A stretch of DNA of 64,000 nt from Pseudovibrio sp. Tun.PSC04-5.I4 (GCF_900104145.1 NZ_FNLB01000004.1:119230-183229), one strand, 5' to 3'; shown: positions 36,882-46,185, counted from the first letter of the stretch. The notes: generated by a model not told the origin, from the letters alone. Made by a program: numbers and translations.

Positions 36882-37412
36882 TTAGGAAGCTGATGACAGC
36901 GGTTTTGCGAAGGGTTTGAAAGCCTTGGCTTGAACCCAAAGCGCTAGGTAGAGCCCGAGTCCGAAAGAAAAATGCGTCATCAAGCTTTTGAGGCGGGCAA
37001 AATTAGGATCAGGTCTGTTGGAGGCCATGATTCCCGCACCGAGAGCAGGTTGCAGAACAAAAAACGGAAAGACTACGGTCACAACACCAAATAGCAATGC
37101 ATAAACAAACATAGGTTTTTGCAGTTGGCGGGTACCGGAAATAGCGATGAAAGCAGCAACAAGCGCGATACCGGTCAGGTAGTGAGCAGTCCATCCAATA
37201 GAACTCTCACCAGCGATAGGTGCGGCTTTACGAATGCTTTGATGTACGAATTCTCCATCCATCATGTGACCGAGCCAGCGCCCCACTACGGCAAAGTTAC
37301 TTTGTGGAATGCCAAAGAGGGTATCAGCTGCAATGGCCCAGATATCCATAAAGAGCGTTGCGCCTATCCCAACTAAAACAATGCGTAGTGCCAAACCAAT
37401 GCGGTTATCCAT
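36882..37412 (-). CDS. DUF2938-family inner-membrane protein
   Basis: 176 residues with four hydrophobic segments (about 7-30, 75-92, 102-125, 145-165). Matches the pattern of DUF2938 proteins (IGATLFMDIWAIAADTLFGI; GWTAHYLTGIALVAAFI; FGVVTVVFPFFVLQPALGAG). Function unknown. It sits between tdaF and the haloperoxidase-like gene, all within the TDA island; a role in export or self-protection is only a guess. Confidence 0.7.
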   Translation of the reverse strand: MDNRIGLALRIVLVGIGATLFMDIWAIAADTLFGIPQSNFAVVGRWLGHMMDGEFVHQSIRKAAPIAGESSIGWTAHYLTGIALVAAFIAISGTRQLQKPMFVYALLFGVVTVVFPFFVLQPALGAGIMASNRPDPNFARLKSLMTHFSFGLGLYLALWVQAKAFKPFAKPLSSAS

Positions 37413-37506
37413 AGTACCCGTCCTTTAAATGTATGTGTCTGCTCATTGTTGAAATCGAAGGCCCGGAAGGTAACGGTTCCGCCCTCTCAACTCCCTTTGA
37501 AAAAAG

Positions 37507-37538
37507 GCAGACCGCCAGGGAATGGAACGGCGGTCTGC
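37507..37538 (-). terminator. Hairpin after the haloperoxidase-like gene
   Basis: Perfect 10-base stem GCAGACCGCC / GGCGGTCTGC with a 12-base loop; on the minus strand it is followed by TTTTTTC, so it terminates transcription from the gene ending at 37566. Confidence 0.85.
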
Positions 37539-37565
37539 AAGTGCCAGCCAAGTCAGGAGGAGTGA

Positions 37566-38840
37566 CTAACGGCTGCCTGTACAATTCTCGATGTTTGCTG
37601 CATCGCCTATTGGCTGTAAGGAGGTCTCCGCAATGTAAGAACCGATCTGATAACCCAGCATGTCGCCAACTGCGTTAGAACGGCGGTAATGTACTCCACC
37701 CATTACGCGAGACTCAGATTCTTCCTCAGCAAACTGCTGGAAGCTCACGTAGTTTTTGGAAAGGCCGCCTTTGCCGTTAAAGGTGAAGGAAAACTCACCG
37801 TCTCCGAACACGGATTCCAAAACTTCCTGCGCAGCGCTGCCGCTGGTGCAATGCTGGCATGGATATTCTGGATGCATTGGTGCTGCTACCAGTGAACTCC
37901 ATTGCATGTCGGGCTTTAACTCTGGATGCGTATAGGTCTTACCCAATGCATTCATCGCGGTTTCTGGACGCCAGAGAGCGTATTCATATTTAGCGTTAAA
38001 CCCGGCGACCAAAGCGTCCGTTAGGGCAATGTTCAAAAGCGCAAGTGTGCGGGCTTCCTCTACCAGAGACAGATTGCAGGCCATGCTGCTTTTCACAGCA
38101 ATTTGATTCCATGCACCAGACCCTGATCCAGCATGAAGTTTGGCAATGAAAACGTTGTTTTCATTCATCTGGGTTTCTTTACCGCCCAGCTCAACCACTT
38201 CGCTTAATCCACGTTGGAATTGCATACTGTTCAAAGATGGCGGTGGTGGTACCCGGAATTGAGTTGCTGAAGAGAGAACGAAGGGGTTCATTTTGCTGAT
38301 CTTCGGCGCGACCATGCTGCGTTTGGAGGTTTTCTGATAGACACCTGCTTCAGTCGGACCGGGGGTGTAGTCAGTTGAAAAGTCGGCATTGTCTGCGACG
38401 CGCGCAGAAAGCACCTCTATCGCGACCGCTTGCCCCAGTGCTACACCCGCATCGCGTGCCGCTGGATCTTTGACGCTTGCGAGGCGCTTCTCGGCAATGG
38501 CTTCCAGCTCAACTTTACGCTCTGGCATCAGAGTAGACATGACATGCAAGGCTGCTTGCGTCACAGCTGCTTCAACGGACGCCACGGAATTTGTGGGTCC
38601 GGTGTACGCATAGGGCGCATATGTTCCATCTACCGCATTAGCAGCATCAAACATTGCTGTATGCAACACAGCAAGAGTACGTTGACGCTTTGCGCCCGGC
38701 CACTTTTCTGCACTGATAAGATCCATGGCAGATTCTTGCCAGTCTGCGGCTTGTTCAGCCTGAGCAGCACCGCCCGTAATCGCAACGGCCAGCGCGCCAC
38801 TGTAAGCAAGTGTTCGTAGCCATGTAAATCGGTCCATCAT
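37566..38840 (-). CDS. Exported vanadium-haloperoxidase-like (PAP2 superfamily) protein
   Basis: 424 residues from the ATG at 38840, chosen because GAGG stands seven bases upstream. The signal peptide (LAYSGALAVAITGGAAQA) predicts a periplasmic enzyme. Vanadate/phosphate-site motifs are recognisable: KYEYALWRP (Lys and Arg), HPEYPCQHCTSGSAAQEVL (central motif, a CxHC variant of the usual SGH) and RVMGGVHYRRSNAVGDMLG (Arg and the vanadate-ligating His). Family members oxidise halides with peroxide or act as phosphatases. It lies in the TDA island behind a CCTCAG-type half-dyad (38921). Not part of the described tda core. Confidence 0.75.
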   Translation of the reverse strand: MMDRFTWLRTLAYSGALAVAITGGAAQAEQAADWQESAMDLISAEKWPGAKRQRTLAVLHTAMFDAANAVDGTYAPYAYTGPTNSVASVEAAVTQAALHVMSTLMPERKVELEAIAEKRLASVKDPAARDAGVALGQAVAIEVLSARVADNADFSTDYTPGPTEAGVYQKTSKRSMVAPKISKMNPFVLSSATQFRVPPPPSLNSMQFQRGLSEVVELGGKETQMNENNVFIAKLHAGSGSGAWNQIAVKSSMACNLSLVEEARTLALLNIALTDALVAGFNAKYEYALWRPETAMNALGKTYTHPELKPDMQWSSLVAAPMHPEYPCQHCTSGSAAQEVLESVFGDGEFSFTFNGKGGLSKNYVSFQQFAEEESESRVMGGVHYRRSNAVGDMLGYQIGSYIAETSLQPIGDAANIENCTGSR

Positions 38841-38920
38841 ACTTTCACCTCGCAATTTGAAAACAGCTATAGCTAGGGGTGGAAATTCACTTTGCACAAA
38901 TCGAAAGATCGGAAGGCCGG

Positions 38921-38937
38921 CCTCAGGTTTCTTGTGG
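38921..38937. promoter_or_regulatory. Degenerate TdaA-type operator upstream of the haloperoxidase-like gene
   Basis: CCTCAGGTTTCTTGTGG: left arm perfect, right arm TTGTGG instead of CTGAGG. It is 14/17 identical to the site at 40541 and lies 81 bases upstream of the start codon. Confidence 0.35.
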
Positions 38938-38966
38938 GCCAATACTTGAGGCAGGCCTAACTGGGC

Positions 38967-40418
38967 TTAGAGGTAGCCGAGGAAGTACCACCACAACATG
39001 TCGACAGGCACCAACACAAAGAGGCTGATAACAAACAGCGTCAGACACAGCTTAATCACTGCTTTTGCAGGTAGATTCCCAACTTGAATTGCAGCAACCA
39101 ATGGCGGGGCCTGAAACGGCAAGAATACATTGGAGAAAGCAAGAACCTGCGTCATCAACACGGTTTGCAAAGGTAAACCGGTTATATCTGCAAGATCGCC
39201 TGCAATGGGGGTCATTACTGCAGGAACACCCGGCAAATTGGTAGCCATTGCAACCAATGTCGAAAGTCCGGTGAGTACAGAAAGGTTCCATATAGGAGTG
39301 TCTGGCGAAAATCCGGCTTGATCACCTGCCGATTGCACCAAAGCTTCGCCGAGACCAGCTGCTGAAATGACAGCACCCAACCCCATGATACCTGCTACAA
39401 ACATCAGCGATCCATAGCTGAGGTCCTGATTGATGCAGGTTTTGGAGGTGAGTTTTGCGTTGGGCCAGAAGCACGCAAGTGCAGCTGCAAGGCCAACCCA
39501 TGCTGGGCCAATGGGGTGCAGACTATCAGTTAGCCAGAAGATGAGGCAGAGTGCCAAAATGACGATTAACCGCCACTCCTGAGCACTGACAGGTGTTGTC
39601 TCTTCTGGGGCGTCACCGGAGGTTTCTGGTAGTTTGTCTGGGAACATAACCAGCGTCAGACCAACAAGAATGATTGATTTAACAAATCCCAGAACTGGAA
39701 AGTTCAGTCGCAGGTAATCCCAGTAAGAAATGCTCAGATCGTAAAGGCTTTCGCTCATCCCTGCCAGGATCATGTTAGGGGCATTGGCGGGCAAAATTGT
39801 AAAAGCTGGTGCAAAAGTTGCGAAGGAAGCGGCACATAACATTCCTGTTCGACCATTAGAACCAGGTTTGAAGCCGATCTGAGCTGCTAAAGCTGAGATG
39901 ACCGGCAACAGGATCATTATCCGGCCAATGGAAGAAGGCACCACAAAAGCCAGCGCCACACTGAAGACCACGATGCTGGAAACCAGCCCCGCATAACTGT
40001 TCAGCGGTAACCGCATCAACAGGACTGCGGCCCTCTTATCAAGCTTGGTGTGTTTGATTGCAGCACCAAGAACAAGTCCACTGAATAACAGCCAGAATGT
40101 TGACGTTTGAAACCCGGAAAACACGACCTCGGGTGGTGCAATTTGTATGACGATAGCAACAAAAAAGAAGGCAAGTGCAGTCCAGTATTCTGGAACGACA
40201 CCGGTGGCCCACAAGCCGAGGCAGCCGACAGACAAGACTGCTGCTACAGCCATTCCTGCTGGTAGATAAGCGGCAGCAAGAGTGCCAGCTACTGTTGCTA
40301 CCAATGCGACACCAGCAAATTGCCAAGTCTGCTTATTGATCGCGGAGGGTTTTGGAGTGTCGGGAGATGTTCTGAGACTAGAAGCCGGATTGGTATCGGG
40401 CTGCGTCTGATCTGTCAT
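38967..40418 (-). CDS. DASS/SLC13-family anion permease
   Basis: 483 residues with about twelve membrane segments after a polar, Pro/Ser-rich N-terminus. Family features include the repeated SNT-like helix-hairpin regions (LPANAPNMILAGMS; MATNLPGVPAVMTPIAGDL) and VFLPFQAPPLVAAIQ. SLC13 relatives carry dicarboxylates, sulfate or other oxyanions with sodium. Gene order suggests co-transcription with the haloperoxidase-like gene (126 bases apart); sulfate or vanadate supply or export of an acidic product are possibilities. The promoter lies in the divergon with the strong dyad at 40541. Confidence 0.8.
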   Translation of the reverse strand: MTDQTQPDTNPASSLRTSPDTPKPSAINKQTWQFAGVALVATVAGTLAAAYLPAGMAVAAVLSVGCLGLWATGVVPEYWTALAFFFVAIVIQIAPPEVVFSGFQTSTFWLLFSGLVLGAAIKHTKLDKRAAVLLMRLPLNSYAGLVSSIVVFSVALAFVVPSSIGRIMILLPVISALAAQIGFKPGSNGRTGMLCAASFATFAPAFTILPANAPNMILAGMSESLYDLSISYWDYLRLNFPVLGFVKSIILVGLTLVMFPDKLPETSGDAPEETTPVSAQEWRLIVILALCLIFWLTDSLHPIGPAWVGLAAALACFWPNAKLTSKTCINQDLSYGSLMFVAGIMGLGAVISAAGLGEALVQSAGDQAGFSPDTPIWNLSVLTGLSTLVAMATNLPGVPAVMTPIAGDLADITGLPLQTVLMTQVLAFSNVFLPFQAPPLVAAIQVGNLPAKAVIKLCLTLFVISLFVLVPVDMLWWYFLGYL

Positions 40419-40506
40419 GGCGACCTACGATTCTAAATTCACGTTGAGGTGCCGGAGTATGTTTTTTGCGCGGACCAATAATCCAATCGATTTATCAGAG
40501 GCATAG

Positions 40507-40523
40507 CCTCAAAATTATTGAGT
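40507..40523. promoter_or_regulatory. Degenerate second dyad in the permease/TrmO divergon
   Basis: CCTCAAAATTATTGAGT keeps CCTCA-N7-TGAG and the T-N11-A spacing. It lies 34 bases from the strong site, as LysR-type regulators often bind paired sites. Confidence 0.3.
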
Positions 40524-40540
40524 GTATCGCTGTGCGCAGA

Positions 40541-40557
40541 CCTCAGGTTTTCTGAGG
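40541..40557. promoter_or_regulatory. Putative LysR (TdaA) operator in the permease/TrmO-ABC divergon
   Basis: CCTCAG-GTTTT-CTGAGG, perfect arms and T-N11-A spacing. It sits 123 bases before the permease start and about 145 before the TrmO-like start. Confidence 0.55.
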
Positions 40558-40702
40558 TGACTTATAGAATAATTCGAATTTACTCTTTTGAGGTCTCCAA
40601 GTATCGATTTGTACTTAAAGTGAGTTTTGGAATTGGAGACGTAAGTGACTATTTTAGAAACGTATCTTGGCCTTTCTGATGACTAGTCCACGCGAGACCA
40701 CT

Positions 40703-41137
40703 ATGTCCTATGAGATACACATGGAGCCGATTGGACTGGTTCGCACCGGTTTCCAGACGGTGAGCCAATGCCCTAAATCCAGCAGACGTAATCCTCAACA
40801 ATGCGAGTTGGAAATTCATCCACCTTTCGCGGATGCGCTTTTGAACATCACGATGGCTTCTCACTTGTGGGTAATTTACTGGCTGCATCATTCTGACCGG
40901 ACCGCCCTTGTGCGGAGTGCCCGGGGAGAAGAAGTAGCACGTGGTGTTTTTGCAAGTCGCTCACCAAACCGCCCGAACCCAATTGGGTTAAGCGCGGTTG
41001 AACTATTAAATTGGGACGGCAATATTTTGACGGTTAGCGGCCTTGATTGCCTTGATGGCACGCCGATTTTAGACCTGAAACCTTTTGTCCCTGCAGATGA
41101 CCACCAGCCAACTGCGCAAATTGCGTGGCAGCCATGA
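40703..41137 (+). CDS. TrmO/TsaA-family S-adenosylmethionine-dependent methyltransferase
   Basis: 144 residues from the ATG at 40703 (an ATG at 40679 is the alternative). The family signature is intact: FASRSPNRPNPIGLSAVELL and SGLDCLDGTPILDLKPFVP, with the beta-barrel SAM-binding fold. Bona fide TrmO N-methylates t6A37 in tRNA; stand-alone TsaA domains also occur next to transporters and small-molecule genes. Here it is the first gene of an operon with a peptide-type ABC transporter, not with tRNA genes, so a small-molecule substrate is possible. Confidence 0.7.
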   Translation: MSYEIHMEPIGLVRTGFQTVSQCPKSSRRNPQQCELEIHPPFADALLNITMASHLWVIYWLHHSDRTALVRSARGEEVARGVFASRSPNRPNPIGLSAVELLNWDGNILTVSGLDCLDGTPILDLKPFVPADDHQPTAQIAWQP

Positions 41138-41192
41138 TCCGGAACCAGAGGATGCGCATGTTGCCGTGCGTCCCGCTTAAAAAGCCTGAGAC

Positions 41193-42755
41193 ATGCACCT
41201 TTTCCATAATTCAATTATGCGAGTTGCGGTGGCCGCTACTACGGCACTGCTCCTTACCGCTACTGCCGGCTTAGCTGAACCAAAGTATCGACTGGTTATA
41301 ACCGATGCCCGCGGAGATCGAGGGATGCTGGCCCCCTATGTTCATGGCAAAAATGGCATCAGCTACCTTTATACCAGCTATGTGTTTGACACGCTGTTAA
41401 GCCAAGCCAAAAACGGTCAACTCGCACGAGGCCTTGCCCGCCGTTGGACCCTATCCAAGGACGGATTGTCCTGCGATATCTACATGGACATGCGGGCAAG
41501 TTGGCACGATGGGAAGCCCGTAACCGCCGGCGATGCTGCATTCACCTTCCGCTATATGCGAGAGCATCCTTATGTTTTTGCCTCTACAGAAAATGTGAAG
41601 TCGGCAGAAGTTCTTTCTGCAGATCATCTGCGTTTAACGCTGAAGCAACCCGATGCAGGGCTTCTGACCGGCTTATTACTTTCTATGCCTGTTTTGCCTA
41701 AACACGTTTATCAAAGTGTTGAAGAACCTCAGCGATTTGCTGAAGCAATAGCTGCAACGGGGAGCGGACCATATCGGCTTGCCGGTTACAACAAGGCACG
41801 TGGGCGTTATCTTCTGGAAGAAAACCTCGACTACTACTTAGGTAAGCCGAAATTTCACCGGATCGCGATTGTGAAAATGTCGACAGACGCTGCGTTACGA
41901 GAAGCACAAGCCGAAGGCATTGATGTAATCTCTTACCTCCCACCGGAACGCTTGGAGCAAGGGAAGGCTATTGGCCTCAATGTCGTGAAGTTCCTCAGCC
42001 ACCATATTGTTCGATTGGGGTTTGATCACAGTGGCTTGTTCAAAGTGAAAGCACTCCGGCAAGCCTTGGCATATGCGATTGACCGTAAATCCATTGTTGA
42101 AACGGTCTTTCAAGATACCGCCGAGGTTGCGGAAACTGGGTTCTTCCAAACTGGGTCGCCGTGGCGGTCGCAAGCTGTTCATCCATCCTACACATATGAC
42201 CCTCAAAGAGCAGCAGGTCTGTTTCTGGGTGAAGGTTGGACAAAAGACAGGGATGGCAACTGGTACAATAATGGAGAGCAGGTAACTCTTCGCCTGATTG
42301 CAAGCAAGCGTGAAAGCAACATCGCCAAAGTGCTGGCTGAACAGCTGGAAGCTTTCGGAATTCAGATGGATGTGCGGGTTTTAGAACGCGCAGCTCTTCA
42401 GGACAGCTCCATAGGTGGCAAATATGATATTGCGCTTTATGCCTCTAGCACACTGGGCGACTCGAACGGCATATTGCGGCGTGTGTTTGGCAAAAAATGG
42501 TCCAGTGACCGCTATGACGGAAAGATGCTAAAGGCCCTCGCAATGGCGCAGGCACTGGCAACCACAACGCAAACGCGAAAAGGTAATTTAGATAATTTTC
42601 AGGCTCTTTATGCCGAAGAATTACCAGCTTATGCGATCGCCAATCCCTACATGGTAACTGCCTATAACGACAAACTTTCAGGCCTTCAGTTTATGCCGGG
42701 TGGAGTTGCCATTGGCGTACCTTCAGCTCTGCATAAATCGTATCTGGTGGATTGA
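41193..42755 (+). CDS. Peptide/nickel-type ABC transporter binding protein
   Basis: 520-residue SBP_bac_5-family protein with a signal peptide (VAVAATTALLLTATAGLAEP). Typical blocks: YTSYVFDTLL, GLARRWTLSKDGLSCDIYMD, ASWHDGKPVTAGDAAFTFRY, TGSGPYRLAGYNKARGRYLL, ALRQALAYAIDRKSIVE. The family binds oligopeptides, nickel or metal chelates in the periplasm. It lies 55 bases after the TrmO-like gene and 80 before the permease. Confidence 0.88.
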   Translation: MHLFHNSIMRVAVAATTALLLTATAGLAEPKYRLVITDARGDRGMLAPYVHGKNGISYLYTSYVFDTLLSQAKNGQLARGLARRWTLSKDGLSCDIYMDMRASWHDGKPVTAGDAAFTFRYMREHPYVFASTENVKSAEVLSADHLRLTLKQPDAGLLTGLLLSMPVLPKHVYQSVEEPQRFAEAIAATGSGPYRLAGYNKARGRYLLEENLDYYLGKPKFHRIAIVKMSTDAALREAQAEGIDVISYLPPERLEQGKAIGLNVVKFLSHHIVRLGFDHSGLFKVKALRQALAYAIDRKSIVETVFQDTAEVAETGFFQTGSPWRSQAVHPSYTYDPQRAAGLFLGEGWTKDRDGNWYNNGEQVTLRLIASKRESNIAKVLAEQLEAFGIQMDVRVLERAALQDSSIGGKYDIALYASSTLGDSNGILRRVFGKKWSSDRYDGKMLKALAMAQALATTTQTRKGNLDNFQALYAEELPAYAIANPYMVTAYNDKLSGLQFMPGGVAIGVPSALHKSYLVD

Positions 42756-42835
42756 TTGCCGGGAACACAGAGTCCAAACCGGCCACCTAAGGGTGGCTGG
42801 TATTCCAATAAAACATACTCAGGTAGAGCAATCTC

Positions 42836-43813
42836 GTGACGCCACCATTTATAATAAATATATTGTCCGGCCTTTGTGTCCGCCTCCTGGTGTTTCTGAT
42901 GCTGATATTACTCAGCTTTTCCCTGCCAAGATTTTTGCCAGGAGATCCAGTGCAAATGATGGTGTCCTCTGATCTCTCACGGGATTTGACCAGCATGGAA
43001 GCTGCAGAGATGCGCGCATATATGGGACTGTCTGGTGACTGGTTACAACAACTGAAAGTCTATTTGACCGATCTGGTAGCAGGGGATCTCGGTTATTCCC
43101 TTCAGCATGCCGCTCCGGTTTCAATTCTGCTCATGGCATCCCTGCCGTGGACGCTGCTGTTGATTGCTTGTTCGGCGCCAATCTTTCTCATTATTGGGGC
43201 CGTGGGCGGTATTGAAGCCGGCAAATCTCCAGGTGCATTATTTGACCGGATTGCGACTGGCGTCATAACTGTAATCGCTAGTTTGCCTCCATTTACAACA
43301 GCAGTGTTGCTATTGCTGGCTTTTGGTATTCTCTGGCCCGTTTTACCTACGGGGGGGGCTGAACCGCTGTTCCCAAGTTCAAGTCTTGTCCAGAGGGATT
43401 TTGACATTGCTCGCCATGCAGTATTGCCGGTGCTGGCTCTTTCTTTGCACGAGGTTTCCAGGTTCTATTTTCTGGCCAGAGGTGAAGCGATAACCTTGTC
43501 TCACCGTCCCTTTGTCATCAATGCATGTGGTCGTGGAATAAGAGGATGGCGGTTGCGAACAGCCTATTATGGCCGAAGCCTGTTTCCAGTTTTTCTTGCC
43601 CGCATGAGCGACTCTCTGACCGGGCTTTTTGGCGCTGTTTTGTTTGTCGAGATTGTCTTCTCATATCCGGGAACTGGGCATCTGATTTATAATGCCATTC
43701 TGGATCGCGATTATGTGCTGTTGCAAGGTGCTGTGATTGCACTTGCAGGACTTGTGCTTGCATTGAATTGGGTGATTGATGTCACCGCTGCAAGCCTTGC
43801 GCGGAGGGGGTAA
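42836..43813 (+). CDS. Peptide/nickel-type ABC permease (DppB-like)
   Basis: 325 residues starting with GTG. N-terminal transmembrane anchor, LPRFLPGDPVQMMVSSDL (the conserved PGDP motif of DppB/NikB), and a C-terminal region with SDSLTGLFGAVLFVEIVFSY and PGTGHLIYNAILDRDYVLLQ. Inner-membrane channel subunit. Overlapped or closely followed by the second permease. Confidence 0.88.
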   Translation: MTPPFIINILSGLCVRLLVFLMLILLSFSLPRFLPGDPVQMMVSSDLSRDLTSMEAAEMRAYMGLSGDWLQQLKVYLTDLVAGDLGYSLQHAAPVSILLMASLPWTLLLIACSAPIFLIIGAVGGIEAGKSPGALFDRIATGVITVIASLPPFTTAVLLLLAFGILWPVLPTGGAEPLFPSSSLVQRDFDIARHAVLPVLALSLHEVSRFYFLARGEAITLSHRPFVINACGRGIRGWRLRTAYYGRSLFPVFLARMSDSLTGLFGAVLFVEIVFSYPGTGHLIYNAILDRDYVLLQGAVIALAGLVLALNWVIDVTAASLARRG

Positions 43814-43817
43814 TCTT

Positions 43818-44663
43818 ATGCTGGGATATTGGTCTTCTGCCACGCAAAGTGCAGGCTTTGTATCTCGTGGCGCCCTCGCCGCTGGTACTGTTCTGGTGAT
43901 GGCTGGCTTCGCTCTATCAGAAAGTTTGCCACAATATAAAACCAGTCCCGATGTCTTGCAGGCTCCCAGCGCGGCATATTGGTTGGGAACGAATGGTATC
44001 GGTCAGGATGTTTTTATTGGCCTTTTGCGGGCAGCCCCTATTACCGTGTTTCTTGCGCTCATAACGGCAACTGCTGCACTGGCCATTGCTCTTGCGGCTT
44101 CCAGTCTTGCTGCCTTCAGCGGGCCGCGGTTGCGCGGTGCTGTCTTACGTCTGGTTGATGTGTTGCAGGTGATCCCCTCTCTCCTCGTGCTACTGTTGTT
44201 GGCGGCGTGGATCCAGCCGGGTTTTTTGGGACTGGTCGTGCTGTTATCGCTTACTGGATGGCATGAGGATGTACGGGTTGCTTTGCCGATCCTTTTACGT
44301 GAATTGACTCGCGAAAATGTACACTTTGCCCGCCGCATGGGAGCCAGTCGGATTTATTGTTTACGGCACCATATTTTGCCTGCAATTTGGCCTGCTATTG
44401 TGGGCCTATTTTTGCAAAACGTGCGCCAAGCTGCTTTAAAGAGCGCTGGCTTTGGATTTCTTGGACTAACAGATCCTCGGCTTTTGACGTGGGGCAACAT
44501 GATTCAGGATGCAATGGCGCATCTTTATACTGATGCTTGGGCCTGGTTGTTGCTTCCGCCAGCTGGCGCACTCTCTCTGTTTCTTATTGGAATTTTGGTT
44601 ATTGGCGAAGGCTATGTTCTGACTGCCAACCCCACTGGGAAAGAACGTTATGATACGCGTTGA
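43818..44663 (+). CDS. Peptide/nickel-type ABC permease (DppC-like)
   Basis: 281 residues from the ATG at 43818, which has GGAGGGGG seven bases upstream. LGTNGIGQDVFIGLLRAAPI is the DppC hallmark (usually GTDxxGRDV), and the EAA loop (ARRMGASRIYCLRHHILPAI) contacts the ATPase. It overlaps the ATPase gene by 14 bases. Confidence 0.87.
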   Translation: MLGYWSSATQSAGFVSRGALAAGTVLVMAGFALSESLPQYKTSPDVLQAPSAAYWLGTNGIGQDVFIGLLRAAPITVFLALITATAALAIALAASSLAAFSGPRLRGAVLRLVDVLQVIPSLLVLLLLAAWIQPGFLGLVVLLSLTGWHEDVRVALPILLRELTRENVHFARRMGASRIYCLRHHILPAIWPAIVGLFLQNVRQAALKSAGFGFLGLTDPRLLTWGNMIQDAMAHLYTDAWAWLLLPPAGALSLFLIGILVIGEGYVLTANPTGKERYDTR

Positions 44664-46149
44664 ACAATTAAGCCTCTACCATGGCATTCGCCCGCTGCTT
44701 CAGGATATCACATTTGAGATCCATCCTGGACAAACATTGGCGGTGATTGGGGAACCCGGTGGCGGTAAAACCAGCCTTGCACATGTACTGATGGGTCTGA
44801 CACATGGATACCGTCTTAAAGATGGGCAGGTCCCGGTCCCCAAAAACAATTTCAGCTGGACTGGTGAGGCATGGTTGGGACAACTCAATGTTCTTCGTGC
44901 AAACAAGCACCAATTGCAGGCAATGCGCGGGCACAGTTCTGGAATGATAGTGCAGGCACTGGCAGATGCGTTGAACCCGCATTTGACTGTTTTGCAACAT
45001 GTTCAAGAACTTTTGCACGTTCACGGAATTTATCGTCGTGATGCACGGGACGTGTGTGCCAAAGGCAATATTCCCGAACGTCTTCTGCATCGTTATCCAG
45101 CTGCATTGAGTGGAGGAGAAATCCAGCGGGTTCTCACCACTCTCGCCCTCGTTAATGATCCAGAGTTTTTGATATTGGATGAGCCAACAACCGCACTGGA
45201 TATGGTCAATCGGGAAATTGCGCTGAGAGCGTTTCAGAATGGCAGCGAACGACGTTGTCAAATGCTAATTACACACGATATTGATCTTGCACGACGCCTC
45301 GCAACGCATGCGGCGGTCTTGAGACAAGGCCGGCTTACAGAGATTGGGACTGCTGAAGAGGTCTTAGAGCAACCTCGTAGTCTGTACACACAGCAGTTGT
45401 TGAAGCTACGTCGTGCCTCCAATAAGCCCAGACCTTTCCCCAAAGATAATTCAATTCAAGATCCCATTTTAGAGGCAAAAGTTGGGAATGGATTGACAAT
45501 CAACTGCATCAGTCATGAAATACAGGGTACACCTTTGCTGTCAGATGTCTCTGCATTTGTGCCTGCTGGCCGGTGCATGGCTGTCCTCGGGCCGAGCGGC
45601 AGCGGTAAAACAACATTAGCTCACCTCCTGACAGGATATGAGAAGATTCAAGATGGGTTTGTGTATTGGGGAACTGATGTTGCGCGAACGCGCCCACTAG
45701 CAACCCTTATCCCTCAGCACCCACACAGGGCGATGGCCTGTCATTTCTCCGTTGCCGAAGTTTTGCAGGAAGCATTAATGCTGACTGATGGAGATATGGC
45801 AGATTTGACGAAGCTGTTAGAACGCGTTGGCCTACCTACGGAAAGTGATTTCTTAAAGCGGAAAACGGCAAATTTGTCTGGCGGGGAAGCGCAGCGATTG
45901 GTGATTGCTAGAGCATTGGCGACACGTCCGAATTGCCTGGTTGCCGACGAACCAACATCAGCGCTTGATATGCAAGCACGTAGCCAAGTTTTGGAAATCC
46001 TGCGAGGGGCTATGCGGAACAGAAATGTAGCATTGGTTTTGTTCACGCATGACCTGGATGTCACGCGGGCTCTCGCAGATAAGATATGTCATCTGGAACA
46101 GGGGCAATTGGTCTGTAACCAAACTCCGCTTACCAATGCTGCAAGTTAA
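44650..46149 (+). CDS. Fused double ABC ATPase (DppD-DppF-like)
   Basis: 499 residues with two nucleotide-binding domains in one chain. Domain 1: Walker A GEPGGGKTS, signature LSGGEIQRV, Walker B LILDEPTTALD, switch THDIDLA. Domain 2: Walker A GPSGSGKTT, signature LSGGEAQRLVIARAL, DEPTSALDMQ, FTHDLDV. All catalytic residues look intact. It powers the permease pair encoded just upstream. The fusion resembles YejF/GsiA-type ATPases. Confidence 0.9.
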   Translation: MIRVEQLSLYHGIRPLLQDITFEIHPGQTLAVIGEPGGGKTSLAHVLMGLTHGYRLKDGQVPVPKNNFSWTGEAWLGQLNVLRANKHQLQAMRGHSSGMIVQALADALNPHLTVLQHVQELLHVHGIYRRDARDVCAKGNIPERLLHRYPAALSGGEIQRVLTTLALVNDPEFLILDEPTTALDMVNREIALRAFQNGSERRCQMLITHDIDLARRLATHAAVLRQGRLTEIGTAEEVLEQPRSLYTQQLLKLRRASNKPRPFPKDNSIQDPILEAKVGNGLTINCISHEIQGTPLLSDVSAFVPAGRCMAVLGPSGSGKTTLAHLLTGYEKIQDGFVYWGTDVARTRPLATLIPQHPHRAMACHFSVAEVLQEALMLTDGDMADLTKLLERVGLPTESDFLKRKTANLSGGEAQRLVIARALATRPNCLVADEPTSALDMQARSQVLEILRGAMRNRNVALVLFTHDLDVTRALADKICHLEQGQLVCNQTPLTNAAS

Positions 46150-46156
46150 AAGGATG

Positions 46157-46182
46157 ACCAGCGCGTTTGGTGACGCGCTGGT
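46157..46182. terminator. Hairpin between the ABC operon and tdaR3
   Basis: Perfect 10-base stem ACCAGCGCGT / ACGCGCTGGT at the meeting point of two convergent operons. The T-run is weak (GGTTT on the plus strand). Confidence 0.6.
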
Positions 46183-46185
46183 GGT

